A DNA stretch of 64,000 nucleotides from Gottfriedia luciferensis (GTDB lineage Bacteria; Bacillota; Bacilli; Bacillales; Bacillaceae_G), in NCBI RefSeq assembly GCF_001712755.1, contig NZ_MDKC01000033.1, positions 186,001 to 250,000 of the forward strand, written 5' to 3'. This document shows, piece after piece, positions 1 through 10,400 of the stretch (position 1 is the first letter of the stretch; the number at the start of each line of letters is the position of its first letter). Position numbers and translations under genes: made by a program. The notes below the pieces were generated by a model. That model did not search any database. It was not told where the DNA came from and worked only from the letters and a program-made list of their open reading frames with translations.

Positions 1-2073
1 AGGAGCGTTTCGATTCGTCACAACAACTGGTGTATTAATGGCATTTTGAATTTGCATTAAACCAGACCCTTGAATACGTGGTGAATATGGAGCTTCATTA
101 TTTGTTCTTGGATCCATAATGACCTTAGATGTATTCATTAATGCAACTTTCGCTTTTAAAACTGTATCTTCTGAGTGTTGTAGCCCTTTTTCATAAAGTG
201 ATTGTAATACTAAAGCTGAACCACCTGCAACATGTGGCGTCGCCATCGATGTACCACTCATTACTTGATAACGATTTCCAGGTATTGTTGAATAAATATT
301 TCCACCTGGAGCCGAAATTTCAGGTTTAAAATCTAATGTTGGAGTTGTACCCATTGATGAGAAATAAGACATCGTATCTTTAGCAGGATTATCTACCCAA
401 TAATCGCCGATATTTTTCATACTTAAATATTGACCAGTAGGCATTTTACTCATTTTATCTAATAATGCTTGACCGATCGATTTACCTGTTGAAGCAGTCG
501 GTGTTGCAGAACCAGTTACTGGTAGAGTTGCATAATCAGGCGTGTTTGAAGATGGTATCATAATGATCGCCTTTGCTCCTGCAGCTTTTGCAGCAAATTG
601 AATACTCGAGACAGTACTATATGAATTTAAAAGTTTAACTACGGCAATGTAATTCGTTTTTCCTTTTGGATAATCAGCCGCTGTTTTTCCTTCATTTACA
701 TATACCAAATCATAATTTGTATTCGGCAATAGATTATTAGATACATTAAATGCTTGTCCATATTGAGAATGATCTTTGAAAGGTACCGCTAGACTTCCAT
801 CCGAAATTGCATTCATATGAATTTTACTATTTTCATAGGAAGCAACCGATACTGCGAATGGACTCACTCCTGGTGATCCTACTGTTCCAATATCAGGATT
901 TTCTGCAAATGGTTTTACTGTTGCAGGCGTTAAAAGAGCTTGTGAACTGAATGCTGAATTTCCAGCTGCTACTACAACTAATGTACCTTTTTCTGTCGCA
1001 TTTCTGATTGCTTTTTGAATTGGATCATAATTTTCATCTACATAGCCTGCATCGCTACCTAAGCTCATGTTAATTACATCTGCACCCATTGTAACAGCAT
1101 GCTCGATTCCTGCAATAATATCATCTTCATAAGCACCGCCACCATTATCAGAGAATACTTTTTCTGCTAATAACTGTACGCCTGGTGCGATACCAGCAAC
1201 TCCACCTTTAGAATCATCACCGTTTGCTCCAATTGTTCCAGAAACGTGTGTACCATGCGAACTACCTTTTGGCCCAGGAATAACATCCGTATCATTGTCT
1301 GCCCAGTCATAGCCAGATGGTACTTTATCTGAATACCAAGTTTCATTTACATCTGTTGTTCCTGCAAACTGATCGAATTTATCCTTCGTCCATTTTTCTT
1401 TTGCTTTAGCATCATCTGATAGTGTCATATCTTTATGTTTCCAATCAATACCAGAATCTACAACACCTACTACTAGGCCTTCTCCCTTATAACCATATTG
1501 CTCCCATACCTTTTGAGCTTGTACTAATTCTTTACTTGCTGCCATCGTTTCGTGGAATGTTCTAGCTACTTGAACATGCTTAACACCAGGAATCGATTGG
1601 ATATCTTTTAAATTTTTATATTCTGTTTCAATACTAAACCCATTAAAACCTTCAAAGTAACGGTGCTTTACTTTAAAAGCAGCATTTGAATTAGAATTTT
1701 TTTCTTTTGAGATTTCATCAATTACATTGTCTTGTTTTTGTTTAAACATTGCTTTTTTATGCTCAGGTGTCGCTTGCTCGCTATCAGCTGGCTCATCTAC
1801 CTCAACAATTAAATGCACTTCATCATCTGGTTTAAACGTATTTGCAACATCTTGATTTGTAGCTTCTTGACTGTTGCCTTCTTTATATAATGAGTTTTCT
1901 TGAGATAAATCTAAATTATCCTTAGAAAATGTTCCATGTTCAAAACTAACATCAGTTGAATCAGTTTGAGATGTAATGTTATCGTTATCCGCAAAAGCCA
2001 ATGAAGTAAAAAGTAATGATACTAAAGCAGTTGTAGACATAACTTTAAACGCTTTAAATTTTCCGTTTTTCAT
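1..2073 (-). CDS. Secreted S8 subtilisin-like serine protease (3' end outside window)
   Basis: Partial: 691 codons are read and the C-terminus lies beyond base 1. The start at 2073 is preceded by GTAGGAGTG. Residues 1-28 form a signal peptide (KAFKVMSTTALVSLLFTSLAFA). An acidic spacer and an I9-like prodomain (about 75-175) follow. The catalytic triad is visible: Asp206 in VVDSGID, His273 in HGTHVSG, Ser609 in SGTSMATPHVAG. The roughly 335-residue gap between His and Ser contains a PA-type insertion (YIAVVKLLN...AKAIIMIPSS), as in Vpr/lactocepin-like extracellular proteases. The likely role is degradation of extracellular protein. It stands alone on the minus strand. Subfamily and any cell-wall anchor cannot be judged without the C-terminus. 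Confidence 0.93.
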   Translation of the reverse strand, partial: MKNGKFKAFKVMSTTALVSLLFTSLAFADNDNITSQTDSTDVSFEHGTFSKDNLDLSQENSLYKEGNSQEATNQDVANTFKPDDEVHLIVEVDEPADSEQATPEHKKAMFKQKQDNVIDEISKEKNSNSNAAFKVKHRYFEGFNGFSIETEYKNLKDIQSIPGVKHVQVARTFHETMAASKELVQAQKVWEQYGYKGEGLVVGVVDSGIDWKHKDMTLSDDAKAKEKWTKDKFDQFAGTTDVNETWYSDKVPSGYDWADNDTDVIPGPKGSSHGTHVSGTIGANGDDSKGGVAGIAPGVQLLAEKVFSDNGGGAYEDDIIAGIEHAVTMGADVINMSLGSDAGYVDENYDPIQKAIRNATEKGTLVVVAAGNSAFSSQALLTPATVKPFAENPDIGTVGSPGVSPFAVSVASYENSKIHMNAISDGSLAVPFKDHSQYGQAFNVSNNLLPNTNYDLVYVNEGKTAADYPKGKTNYIAVVKLLNSYSTVSSIQFAAKAAGAKAIIMIPSSNTPDYATLPVTGSATPTASTGKSIGQALLDKMSKMPTGQYLSMKNIGDYWVDNPAKDTMSYFSSMGTTPTLDFKPEISAPGGNIYSTIPGNRYQVMSGTSMATPHVAGGSALVLQSLYEKGLQHSEDTVLKAKVALMNTSKVIMDPRTNNEAPYSPRIQGSGLMQIQNAINTPVVVTNRNAP

Positions 2074-2627
2074 AACAACACTCCTACAATTTTATTCGTA
2101 TTTACTTAAATCCACCTTGGATCGATAGAGTAATAGTTAAATATAATAACAAACTTAAGTTTTCCTATTCATCTGATTTTCGTGGTTGTTAATTAAATAC
2201 ATTCAAATTTTACATCCAACCCCAGTGAACGTGTATTGGGGGAATTCAACTTATTTCATTAACAAACTTTTTTATCAAATTCACATGCAACAATGTCTAA
2301 TAGATATAAAAATATGTTATATCATGGAATAAATTATATTTTTTTGTCGGATTTTTTATATATTGGTCTGGAAAATAAAACTGAAAATTGGGGAAAATTA
2401 AATACAAAACGTATTTTTTTAGCAAAAATTCTATAACCTTGACGAAAAAAACAGGATAAATGACCTATCAAAAGTGGTATAAATGTCGAAAAATTTTGAA
2501 TTTTTAACATAAGTAGGAACGCGATTATTAAAATAGGTACTCTTTGGCTTTTAAATTTTTCCAAAATAAAAAAGAGCCACAAATAGGACTCCTTTTCCTT
2601 AACTAACTTACGATTAAATTAAGAAAC
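2074..2627. other. Long AT-rich intergenic region
   Basis: 554 bases between the protease start and the nucleotidyltransferase stop. It should contain the protease promoter, but I could not fix one -35/-10 pair with confidence. The part next to 2600 holds the terminator of the nucleotidyltransferase gene. A short open frame at 2334-2582 is low complexity (F/I/K-rich) and runs through that terminator, so I do not call it. Confidence 0.5.
2568..2596 (-). terminator. Intrinsic terminator after nucleotidyltransferase gene
   Basis: On the minus strand AAAAGGAGTC pairs with GGCTCTTTTT (two wobble pairs) around a short loop and runs into a T-run. It lies about 30 bases past the stop at 2628. Confidence 0.6.
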
Positions 2628-3347
2628 TTACATTTTTCCTAAAGAAAAACCTTCAAACAGCTTTCCTCCAAAAGGGTGCAAAACTTCATCAACTAATTTG
2701 ATTATTCGGTCCTTTTCACCAGTCGTATAAAACGAATCAAAAGCTTCTACAAAACAGTTCGCGAAATCCTCATTATAATTTCTTAACGAGCGAACAAGCC
2801 ATTTTGAAGAACCAATCCATTTACAATTTGTTCTTAAAACGAATTCACTTACTAGTTCGGCTATTGTATTAGCTATAAATAAATCTTCTGCTCTATTAGA
2901 GGAACCTATAAAATCATTTAGTGCATCCGTAATAAAATATCGCTTTATCTTGATCGTTTCCACTGTCCATCTTTCTGGTCCTTTATCTAATAATTCATTT
3001 GCTTCTTTTTTTATCTCCTCAATTATTCCTTCATCTTTTAAAATGAATCCCTCAGAAACCATCCTTGGTAGTGAAGGCCTAGCTCTCTTGTAATCACTTT
3101 CAAAAAAATGTTTATAGGAAGTTAGGTTGTGTACAAAAACTTCTATGTCCCATCCGAGTTCTTTTAACGACTCTCTATATGAAGAGTTAAGGCTTGCATC
3201 AAAAATAACGATATCAAGATCCGATGTTTCGGTTGCCTCACCTCGAACTACGCTACCCGCTAATAATGCCCCCTGACAGTTTGGAAAATACTTATGAATA
3301 AAATGTTTTGCCGCTTCAATATGGTCTAACTTATTTAAAAAACTCAT
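2628..3347 (-). CDS. Nucleotidyltransferase domain protein (Pol beta superfamily)
   Basis: 239 residues. The N-terminal third carries the minimal nucleotidyltransferase signature: GSVVRGEATETSDLDIVIFD (about residues 31-50), the GS...DxD pattern that binds Mg2+ and NTP in Pol-beta-fold transferases. The rest is helical, with an aromatic-rich C-terminus, resembling the accessory helical domain of aminoglycoside/kanamycin-type nucleotidyltransferases. No resistance function can be assigned. It is preceded by GGGGTGAT at good spacing and is monocistronic with its own terminator. The acceptor substrate is unknown. Confidence 0.8.
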   Translation of the reverse strand: MSFLNKLDHIEAAKHFIHKYFPNCQGALLAGSVVRGEATETSDLDIVIFDASLNSSYRESLKELGWDIEVFVHNLTSYKHFFESDYKRARPSLPRMVSEGFILKDEGIIEEIKKEANELLDKGPERWTVETIKIKRYFITDALNDFIGSSNRAEDLFIANTIAELVSEFVLRTNCKWIGSSKWLVRSLRNYNEDFANCFVEAFDSFYTTGEKDRIIKLVDEVLHPFGGKLFEGFSLGKM

Positions 3348-3494
3348 TATTCATCACCCCATTTTTAAACAATGTCTAATTTAAGTATACTCGATATTTC
3401 AAAGGACAATTTTTTGATGTTGTTGTTAATCGCTTCCCAATCAAGTTATCAAAAAAATCCCTTGTGACAAACTGAGAAATCCGTCAAATTTAGC

Positions 3495-3536
3495 AAAAAA
3501 AAAAGAACACCTCCTGGAAAATCAGGAATTGCTCTT
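3495..3536 (-). terminator. Intrinsic terminator after FMN reductase
   Basis: On the minus strand AGAGCAATTCCTG pairs with CAGGAGGTGTTCT (13 pairs, one mismatch) and is followed by ten T residues. It is about 110 bases past the stop of the 3644-4195 gene. Confidence 0.85.
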
Positions 3537-3643
3537 AACCTACTAAAATCAAACTTTTTGTCTACTGCTATAAGTACTTTTTGGTAGCTAAGTATTAAAT
3601 ACTATAAACGTTTTTTAATCGATTTTCAGATTAAAAACTTTTT

Positions 3644-4195
3644 TTATTTTCTTAAAACCTTCAATGCCCCACTCCAAGCAACAACCTGGTCAAGCATTAA
3701 ATTAACATTATTTAGATGTAGATCCGCAGGTTTAAAGGTAGAGAAGTTCTCAAAATCTGTGAATATAGACAATGTTGGATGAACTTTCACATCAGCAATT
3801 AATAACTCACCACAGATTCCGCGTAAGTGTTCTGCTGCACGCGCACCACCAGTTGAACCATAACTTACGATTCCTGCTGCTTTGTTGTTCCAAGCTTCAC
3901 GAGCTAAATCAAGTGCATTTTTTAACGCACCTGATATACTGTGATTATATTCAGATACTATAAATACAAATCCATCTAAGCTAGCAAGTTTTCCATTCCA
4001 AGCTGCAATTCCAGGCTCAGTTCCATCAGTTGTTCCAAAAAACGGTAATTGGTAATCAGCAATATCTACAATTTCATAATTCGCATCTCCACGTTTGTCC
4101 GCGATCCCTTTTACCCACTCTCCTACTTGTGGGCTTACTCGACCTTTGCGAGTGCTTCCTAGGATAATCCCGATATTTGAATTTTCGTTTGGCAT
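3644..4195 (-). CDS. NADPH-dependent FMN reductase family protein
   Basis: 183 residues with a flavodoxin-like fold. The N-terminal phosphate-binding loop GSTRKGRVSPQVGEWV and the motif VSEYNHSISGALKNALD (about 80-96) are the classic FMN-binding elements of the NADPH-dependent FMN reductase/chromate-reductase family. It probably reduces FMN or quinones with NAD(P)H in the cytosol. The start is supported by TAAGGAGGAA a few bases upstream. It appears monocistronic. The physiological acceptor is not evident from context. Confidence 0.88.
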   Translation of the reverse strand: MPNENSNIGIILGSTRKGRVSPQVGEWVKGIADKRGDANYEIVDIADYQLPFFGTTDGTEPGIAAWNGKLASLDGFVFIVSEYNHSISGALKNALDLAREAWNNKAAGIVSYGSTGGARAAEHLRGICGELLIADVKVHPTLSIFTDFENFSTFKPADLHLNNVNLMLDQVVAWSGALKVLRK

Positions 4196-4336
4196 TCGTT
4201 CTTCCTCCTTAAATTCCCTCTGATTTCTTTCAACTTAACACATTCTAGACTTCCCATAATTTACCTTTATTTAATTCAATAAGTTTTTATCCAAAAAAAC
4301 TTAAATTTCGACCAAATTTAGTATCATGAAATTAAA

Positions 4337-4828
4337 TTAGATAGTTGGGTAAGAAATTTTATATTTTTTTGACACCTCTATCAGCTTCTGAATTTTTTTA
4401 GCTGAAGGAGGATCTTCAGGTTTTTTGAATCCTTTATAAAATGGTTCAGATAGTTCTTTAACAAATTGGTCAAAACCTGATGGATAAGCAGTAACAATGA
4501 ATTGTGTTTCTTCAGAACATACTTTAAATGTGTGGGGAATTCCTCGAGGAGCAAATACATAATCTCCAGCCTTTGCTAAAATTGTTTGATCCCCAATAAA
4601 AAAAGTAATTTCCCCTTCTAAGACATAAAATGTTTCATCTTCTAATTCATGTACGTGCAGAGGAGGTCCACCGTCTTTTTTACCATTGCAATGCAAGACA
4701 CAAAAAGCCCCGTTTGTGTCTTCCCCACTTACTAATATGGAAGTAAAATCATTTAAAAAGAAGTAAGTGTTCTCTTCTGTAATACCTCGGTGCATAAAAC
4801 CTGCTATACGTTTTTGTTCGAATGTCAT
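4337..4828 (-). CDS. Cupin domain protein (quercetin-dioxygenase-like)
   Basis: 163 residues from the ATG at 4828. An in-frame ATG at 4843 is rejected because the Shine-Dalgarno AAGGAG overlaps its first codons and is correctly spaced for 4828. The cupin motif 1 is seen as GPPLHVHELEDETFYVLEGEITF (metal ligands His, His, Glu) and motif 2 as APRGIPHTFKV. This is a one-domain beta-barrel that probably binds one divalent metal; the reaction is unknown. It is flanked by unrelated genes and probably transcribed alone. Confidence 0.85.
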   Translation of the reverse strand: MTFEQKRIAGFMHRGITEENTYFFLNDFTSILVSGEDTNGAFCVLHCNGKKDGGPPLHVHELEDETFYVLEGEITFFIGDQTILAKAGDYVFAPRGIPHTFKVCSEETQFIVTAYPSGFDQFVKELSEPFYKGFKKPEDPPSAKKIQKLIEVSKKYKISYPTI

Positions 4829-5032
4829 TTTGATCTCCTTCATTGAGATTTACATAATTGAATTTAGTTTTTAGATTGAACTATTAACCTACTAACTAAT
4901 GCTATTCATAGAAAATTAGCTTATACATTCTTTTTGAGAGAATAATAAATTTAAATTATTAGCACTTAACCTTGTCTTACAGTCCTCTTTTATTGAACAA
5001 ACAATTTTATATGATAAAGTTTTTAAGCATGC

Positions 5033-5060
5033 AAAAAAGGCTAGCATCGCTAACCTTTTT
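5033..5060 (-). terminator. Intrinsic terminator after clpP
   Basis: AAAAAGGTTAGC and GCTAGCCTTTTTT form a perfect stem around a three-base loop on the minus strand, 16 bases after the clpP stop. Confidence 0.9.
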
Positions 5061-5075
5061 CATTAGAAATAATAT

Positions 5076-5660
5076 TTAATTATTAGGATACAGAATCTCA
5101 TCAATGATTCCATATTCTTTCGCTTCTTCTGCACTCATAAAATAATCTCGATCTGTATCCTTTGCTACTTTCTCGACTGACTGTCCTGTTCGGTCAGAGA
5201 TTATTTGATTAATATGCTCACGTAATTTTAAGATTCTTCGAGCAGATATTTCGATTTCTGTTGCCTGGCCCCTTGCTCCTCCTAATGGTTGATGAATCAT
5301 AATTTCACTGTTCGGCAGTGCAAAACGTTTCCCTTTTGTTCCCGCCAGCAAAAGCATCGCACCAAAGGACGCTGCCATTCCCGTACAAATTGTTCTAACA
5401 TCAGGCTTTATATATTGCATCGTATCATAAATCGCAAATCCTGCTGAAGTCGACCCACCAGGGCTATTTATATAAAGTGAAATTTCTTTATCAGGTGCAT
5501 CTGCAGCTAAAAATAACAATTGTGCAACTACACTATTTGCTACGTGATCATTTATTTCATCACCGATAATAATAATTCGATCTTTTAACAAACGGGAATA
5601 AATATCATATGAACGTTCACCACGATTAGATTGTTCAATTACATAAGGAACTGTCGTCAT
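5076..5660 (-). CDS. clpP: ATP-dependent Clp protease proteolytic subunit (probable paralogue)
   Basis: 194 residues, the normal ClpP length without a long propeptide. The triad is intact at canonical numbering: Ser98 (GMAASFGAM), His123 (MIHQPLGG) and Asp172 (DTDRDYF). It forms the 14-subunit peptidase chamber fed by ClpC/ClpX/ClpE ATPases. From memory it differs noticeably from the main B. subtilis ClpP (N-terminus, [11 protein letters not shown]-terminus DEILYPNN), so a second ClpP as found in some Bacillus is likely. It lies only 30 bases behind a sigma-factor gene and has its own strong ribosome binding site (AAGGAGG) and terminator, so the two probably form an operon. Confidence 0.95.
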   Translation of the reverse strand: MTTVPYVIEQSNRGERSYDIYSRLLKDRIIIIGDEINDHVANSVVAQLLFLAADAPDKEISLYINSPGGSTSAGFAIYDTMQYIKPDVRTICTGMAASFGAMLLLAGTKGKRFALPNSEIMIHQPLGGARGQATEIEISARRILKLREHINQIISDRTGQSVEKVAKDTDRDYFMSAEEAKEYGIIDEILYPNN

Positions 5661-5690
5661 TTAAAAATCCTCCTTAAAAGCGTTAATTGG

Positions 5691-6410
5691 CTATGCAGCC
5701 ATGCAGAGAGTGCTTGAAGGAGTTTGAGTACGGGATGATTGGAAATTACCGAATATCATTTTAGGATTTTCAATAATACGATCAAAGGAAGGAAGCGCTT
5801 GAATTAAAACAGCAGGGTCTTGAACTTCTAAAGCTAAATGAAAAATTTCTTCAAGCTTCATCCGTTCTTCCTCATTCCAAAAATATTCAATAGAAAGGGA
5901 TTGTTCCTCTTTGTTTGTTTTATCTAGACGCTTTTTTGCTCGATGCAGGCTAGATTTTATGGCTATTTCAGTCGTTCCTAAAATGTCTGCTATTTCCCTG
6001 GATTTATATTGAAATGCTTCTTTTAGAAAAAAGATAACCGCTTGTTTTGGAGTAAAATGTTTAAGTAAGAGCTCCACACTATTCATTTTATGATCAATCG
6101 GATGACTAGCTACATATTTAGAAAGTTCAAAATCAGGAGTTATCGTTTCTTCTTTTCTTTTTCGTAAAGTATCAATCCAATGGTTGTAAGCTATTTTATT
6201 TAATAAAGCCGAATTCATTTTTTCTTTATGATAATATTTTACTGCTTTAAAAAATGCTTCCTGTGCAATATCGTCACCATCCCATTCATTTTGGGCTAGA
6301 AACCGACAATAGCGTTGCAATTTAGGATAGTACTTCTGCCAATAAAATTCGTCAGTTGCTTCATCCTGTTCTTCCTTTTCTATGCTGTGAAGACTAAACT
6401 TACTAGACAT
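5691..6410 (-). CDS. ECF-like sigma-70 family RNA polymerase sigma factor
   Basis: 239 residues. Region 2 spans about 20-85 (YYPKLQRYCRFLAQNEWDGDDIAQEAFFKA), with the conserved DDIAQE core. Region 4 spans about 115-165, with the helix-turn-helix SREIADILGTTEIAIKSSLHRAKKRL. A C-terminal extension of about 70 residues is longer than in typical ECF factors and may be regulatory. No anti-sigma gene is adjacent; clpP follows after 30 bases on the same strand, hinting at control by proteolysis or a shared stress regulon (inference). Ribosome binding site AAAGGAGTG. The name and inducing signal are unknown. Confidence 0.87.
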   Translation of the reverse strand: MSSKFSLHSIEKEEQDEATDEFYWQKYYPKLQRYCRFLAQNEWDGDDIAQEAFFKAVKYYHKEKMNSALLNKIAYNHWIDTLRKRKEETITPDFELSKYVASHPIDHKMNSVELLLKHFTPKQAVIFFLKEAFQYKSREIADILGTTEIAIKSSLHRAKKRLDKTNKEEQSLSIEYFWNEEERMKLEEIFHLALEVQDPAVLIQALPSFDRIIENPKMIFGNFQSSRTQTPSSTLCMAA

Positions 6411-6597
6411 TTATGTTCACTCCTTTATTAACACTCTCTAACCTATAAACGGAATAAGAGTATAAAAAGATACGGGGGTTAAAAAATTTTTTTTTATTTA
6501 TTTTAATTTATGTAATAGAAATTAAAACTCTTCTATGTTATTTTATTTTTCAACTTTTAATGCATTTTAACATAATTAGGACGTTTTCTAACAACAC

Positions 6598-6632
6598 AAA
6601 AAAGCAGAAACCACTTATCTCCGCTTCTGTCT
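6598..6632 (-). terminator. Intrinsic terminator after repetitive-protein gene
   Basis: CAGAAGC pairs with GTTTCTG on the minus strand, with an 11-base loop, followed by C and six T residues, 55 bases past the stop at 6688. Confidence 0.6.
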
Positions 6633-6687
6633 AAATTTAAATTTAAGTTAAAACTTTAGGCTAACCTATTTATGAGAGACTTCAGTC

Positions 6688-7332
6688 CTACTCTCTTTCC
6701 ACTGAGTTTGCTCCGATTTCTTCTTTTATTACTCCAATTACTGAAATAACAGATCCAATTGCTTGAATCCAGCTTCCTGTTGCAACCAATGTTTCAGATT
6801 CCGATATTGTATTACTTTTTTTGAAGTAATCCCCATAAAAGCCAAACTCTTTTTGCTTATTTTCATTTGCTATAATTTCTTGTAATGCTGCTGACCACCC
6901 TATTGCTTGCATGGTGTTTCCTATAATTTGTGTTAGTCCACCTACAATGTTTTCAGATTGTCCTGGGAAAGGAGTAGTTTCGATTGCTTCTCCAACATTA
7001 ACCCCTAACCCTAAAGCTTGTAACAAGTTTCCTGCAACGAATAATTTGTAGGATGCTTCTTTTGAAATGTCAAAAACCAGCCCTGAAGTAACCGTAATAT
7101 TCCCACTTGCTGTTATTTCTTTACCAACTGCCCTAAGTACGGTCCCCTCTGCTTCAGCATCAATACCATTTCCTGTAGCCTGCAAAACATTACCTATTAG
7201 ACTTAGGTCATCACGAATACTACTTTTTATGTAGTTAGATGGGGTTGAACCAATTGCAGCTGTTATTGTTCCAATTGATACGATGACAGATCCTACTAAT
7301 GCTTTTGACTCTCCTCCCAATTCAACCACCAA
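6688..7332 (-). CDS. Repetitive Gly/Ala-rich protein (DUF6944-like)
   Basis: 214 residues, cytoplasmic by absence of a signal peptide. It contains a recurring element of the form GNxxQAxGxxI: GNVLQATGNGI, GKEITASGNI, GNLLQALGLGV, GNTMQAIGWSA, GSWIQAIGSVI. This makes an array of short hydrophobic helices or strands. It resembles, from memory, the Bacillus family called DUF6944 repetitive protein; the function is unknown. The frame starts at a TTG (7332) with GTG and TTG alternatives just inside; no strong Shine-Dalgarno decides between them. It is transcribed toward the sigma-factor gene but has its own terminator. Confidence 0.7.
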   Translation of the reverse strand: MVVELGGESKALVGSVIVSIGTITAAIGSTPSNYIKSSIRDDLSLIGNVLQATGNGIDAEAEGTVLRAVGKEITASGNITVTSGLVFDISKEASYKLFVAGNLLQALGLGVNVGEAIETTPFPGQSENIVGGLTQIIGNTMQAIGWSAALQEIIANENKQKEFGFYGDYFKKSNTISESETLVATGSWIQAIGSVISVIGVIKEEIGANSVERE

Positions 7333-7431
7333 CCTGCTAAAAGGAACCTTTAACGTAGTATTATGAATGAAGGTCTGATTGTGTGCCTATTAGTATAGTT
7401 TTAATTTAAAATTTCCTCTCTAAACTGGAAT

Positions 7432-7470
7432 AAAAAAAAATCGGTAACGACATATTGTCGTCACCGATTT
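7432..7470 (-). terminator. Intrinsic terminator after dockerin subtilase
   Basis: ATCGGTGACGAC pairs with GTCGTTACCGAT on the minus strand, followed by nine T residues. It lies 22 bases past the stop at 7492. Confidence 0.93.
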
Positions 7471-7491
7471 TACTATAAAACTTTTATTCAA

Positions 7492-10400
7492 TTACTCTAA
7501 ACCAAGATCAGTTAAAACATCATCTAAAGATTTACCTTTATACTTTTTAACTGCCTTAGGTGAGTTGTCGTCCCATGGATTTTGCATTGAGTAGTTATCT
7601 ATTACATACTGCATATCTTTCTCATCAACTACACCATCATAGTTGATATCCGCATCACGCTTATTAGTTCCCCAATAAGTTTGAATGTAAAGAGCATCTT
7701 TTACATCAATGACATTATCTTTATTTACATCTCCACCTGGGATATAGCTATAATCAACCGGTTTAGATCCAGCTGTCACTTTACCGTCTTCTTTTATACC
7801 AACTGTAAAATCTTTTTTGAATGTGAAATGTCCAGGTACGTCAATTGATAAAGTGAAAGGCTTGTCCGTAATTGGTAATCTAGATGTAAAACCTTGTGGA
7901 GCAGTTACACTATAACCTAAAGGATCAGATACTCCATATTCTTTACCATCTGAATCTTTTACACTAATTTTTGAACCTGCTTTATTATAATCAATCTTCG
8001 TATTCATTATTGCATTCCCTAAATTATCAAATCCTGAAGCTAATCCTTCTGCTTGAACCGCGCCTCTCATTAGAGAATAAGTAGGAGTCACATAGAAATA
8101 AGGTTGAATGCCTTGAGTCGTAACTGTACTATTATCAACATTTGTATAAACAGCTTTAAAGAATCTAGATGTACCAGTTGGATCTTCTAACTGCATTGCT
8201 CCTTTGTAGTATTGGTCTTTTGCTTTGAAAGTCAAGTCTACTAAAGAAGTATCTCCAGCAATCCCCGTTGTTGCTAAGTCACCAGTTGCTGTTGCTGTAA
8301 TCGTCATTACATTGTAAGTTTTATTAAAAGTTGTATTTGTATATTTAACATCTAATTTTCCATCATATGTTCCATGTGGCTTTACATTCGTAACGTCTAA
8401 GAACTTAGCTGGATATAAGAATGAGTATTCAGCTTTTTTAACTGGAGTTGCTATATTTTTAGTTGAGAATGTTACTGTTGTAGAATCTCCCATGTTGATT
8501 CGTTGTTTATCAGAAATTGCTGTAGTATAAGCAGTTCCTTTTTTAATAAAGTATACGTCTTTAAAGCTTCCATAATTTTCTACAGTTGATTTATCTCTGT
8601 CATAGAAATCATACTCAGTAATTGGTAAAGTATTTGGACCAGCTGTAGCCAATGGTATAGTAGAATTAAAGTTTCCATTTTCGTCTACTGGAATATTAAT
8701 TTCAGCGGAGTTATTTGGATTATAATAATACATTTTATTTTCGCCTTGCGAAGCAGTAATACCAGCTGCTTGCATTTCAGCTATATTTTTATCAAATGCA
8801 TTACCTGATACTGTAACAGTTTTATCAGATGCATTAGCAGTTTCTACAATTTGACCAGCTTCATAGTTCATCGTAACTTTAGGCTCTTTTTCACCATAGA
8901 AAATTGGAGCGTCTTTAGTGAAGGTTTCACCATTATCATTTGTACCAACCATTCTAATTTTCCATAGACCTGGTGTAACTTCATCAAAACCAAATCCAAC
9001 AGGGTTGTCTGGATCTCCTGTTAAAGGACTATATTGCCCATTGTTTAACACACCTCTGAAATAATACTCAGTATTCTCATCTGCACCCATTCCATCTGCT
9101 GTACCAAGATAACCGATTTCTTCGTTTGTTTTTGGATCAACTAAGAAGAAATCAAATGTACGCATATGAGAATTTAGTTTAAAGTTAACGCCAACTGACC
9201 ATTTTGTTGCATTACTTCCTGCTTCATATGGTAATGTAAAGGCTGCTGGATTACCAGTAACATAGTCAATTCCCTCTTTTACTGTATGAATAGCAAACGG
9301 AATTTTATATGTTTCATTAGGATTTGTTTGATTTGTATAGACTACATAACCTTCATATGTTCCAAGCTTCGCAGTTTTAGGAACATTAATTGTAGCATCC
9401 ATATTCGTACTGCTATATCGTTTTACTTTGACAGATGATTTCACATCTAATGTAACACCGTTTGCAGCAGCATCTTGATCCGCTCTAGAATCATTAGTGA
9501 ATCGTGCATCCAATGTTTGGAATTGAACCTTTACATCAAATGTTTTATCTTCAGAGCTCTTATTAAATATCGTCATTGAACGTGAATCTGAAAAATCCGT
9601 GCCTTCAACAGCTTGTTCGCCAAAGCTTAATGCACCAGTAATATTTTTAATTGTTTTGATTCCTTTACTAGCAAGCGTAATTGAATCATCAGTATTTTTA
9701 GCATTACTACTTAACGTTTTTGTCTGATCTTTCACTTGAATTTCTGTTTGTGCATGAACAGCTTTGTATGGATTTACAAGGCCTGCCCCTACTTCGTAAA
9801 CACTATATTTATCATTTAACGGATCAGCTGAATTCATAAGAGATGCCTTAATATCTGCTGGTGTCATGTCTGGGTGAGCTTGTTTTAATAGTGCTGCTAC
9901 TCCTGAAACGTTAGGTGTTGCCATCGATGTACCAGATAAGCGTTCATAAGCATATTTATAATCAGGTAATGGATTTCCATTATCATCTTTATGCATATAT
10001 GAAGGTACAGTTGAGAATACAGAAACACCTGGTGCTGTTACTTCTGGTTTAATATCATATAGCACACGTGATGGACCTCTAGAGCTAAAATCTGCTAATT
10101 TATTACCTGTCGTTACAGTTTGGCTCATATCACCAAATGTAAAATCCAATGTCTTACCTTTATTGGCTTCATTTAAAGGTATTTTTATACTAATATTCAT
10201 ACCTTGTGCGCTATTTATTAAAAAGGTTGGTATATACCCATATACGTTACCTAAGAAAACATCTTGCAATGTATCTCCAGAAGTATTAATTAAAACTACA
10301 GCCTTAGCTCCATGTGATTTAGCTCTTTTAACAATTTCTTCTATACCTAGAGTACCTCGTTGAGCAAGTACAATCTTTCCAGTAACATCGACTGGTATTG

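Noticed and set aside
2334-2582. 82-codon minus-strand open frame with TTG start and AAGGAG upstream
   Set aside because: Low-complexity F/I/K-rich translation; the apparent ribosome binding site and first codons are the terminator hairpin of the neighbouring gene.
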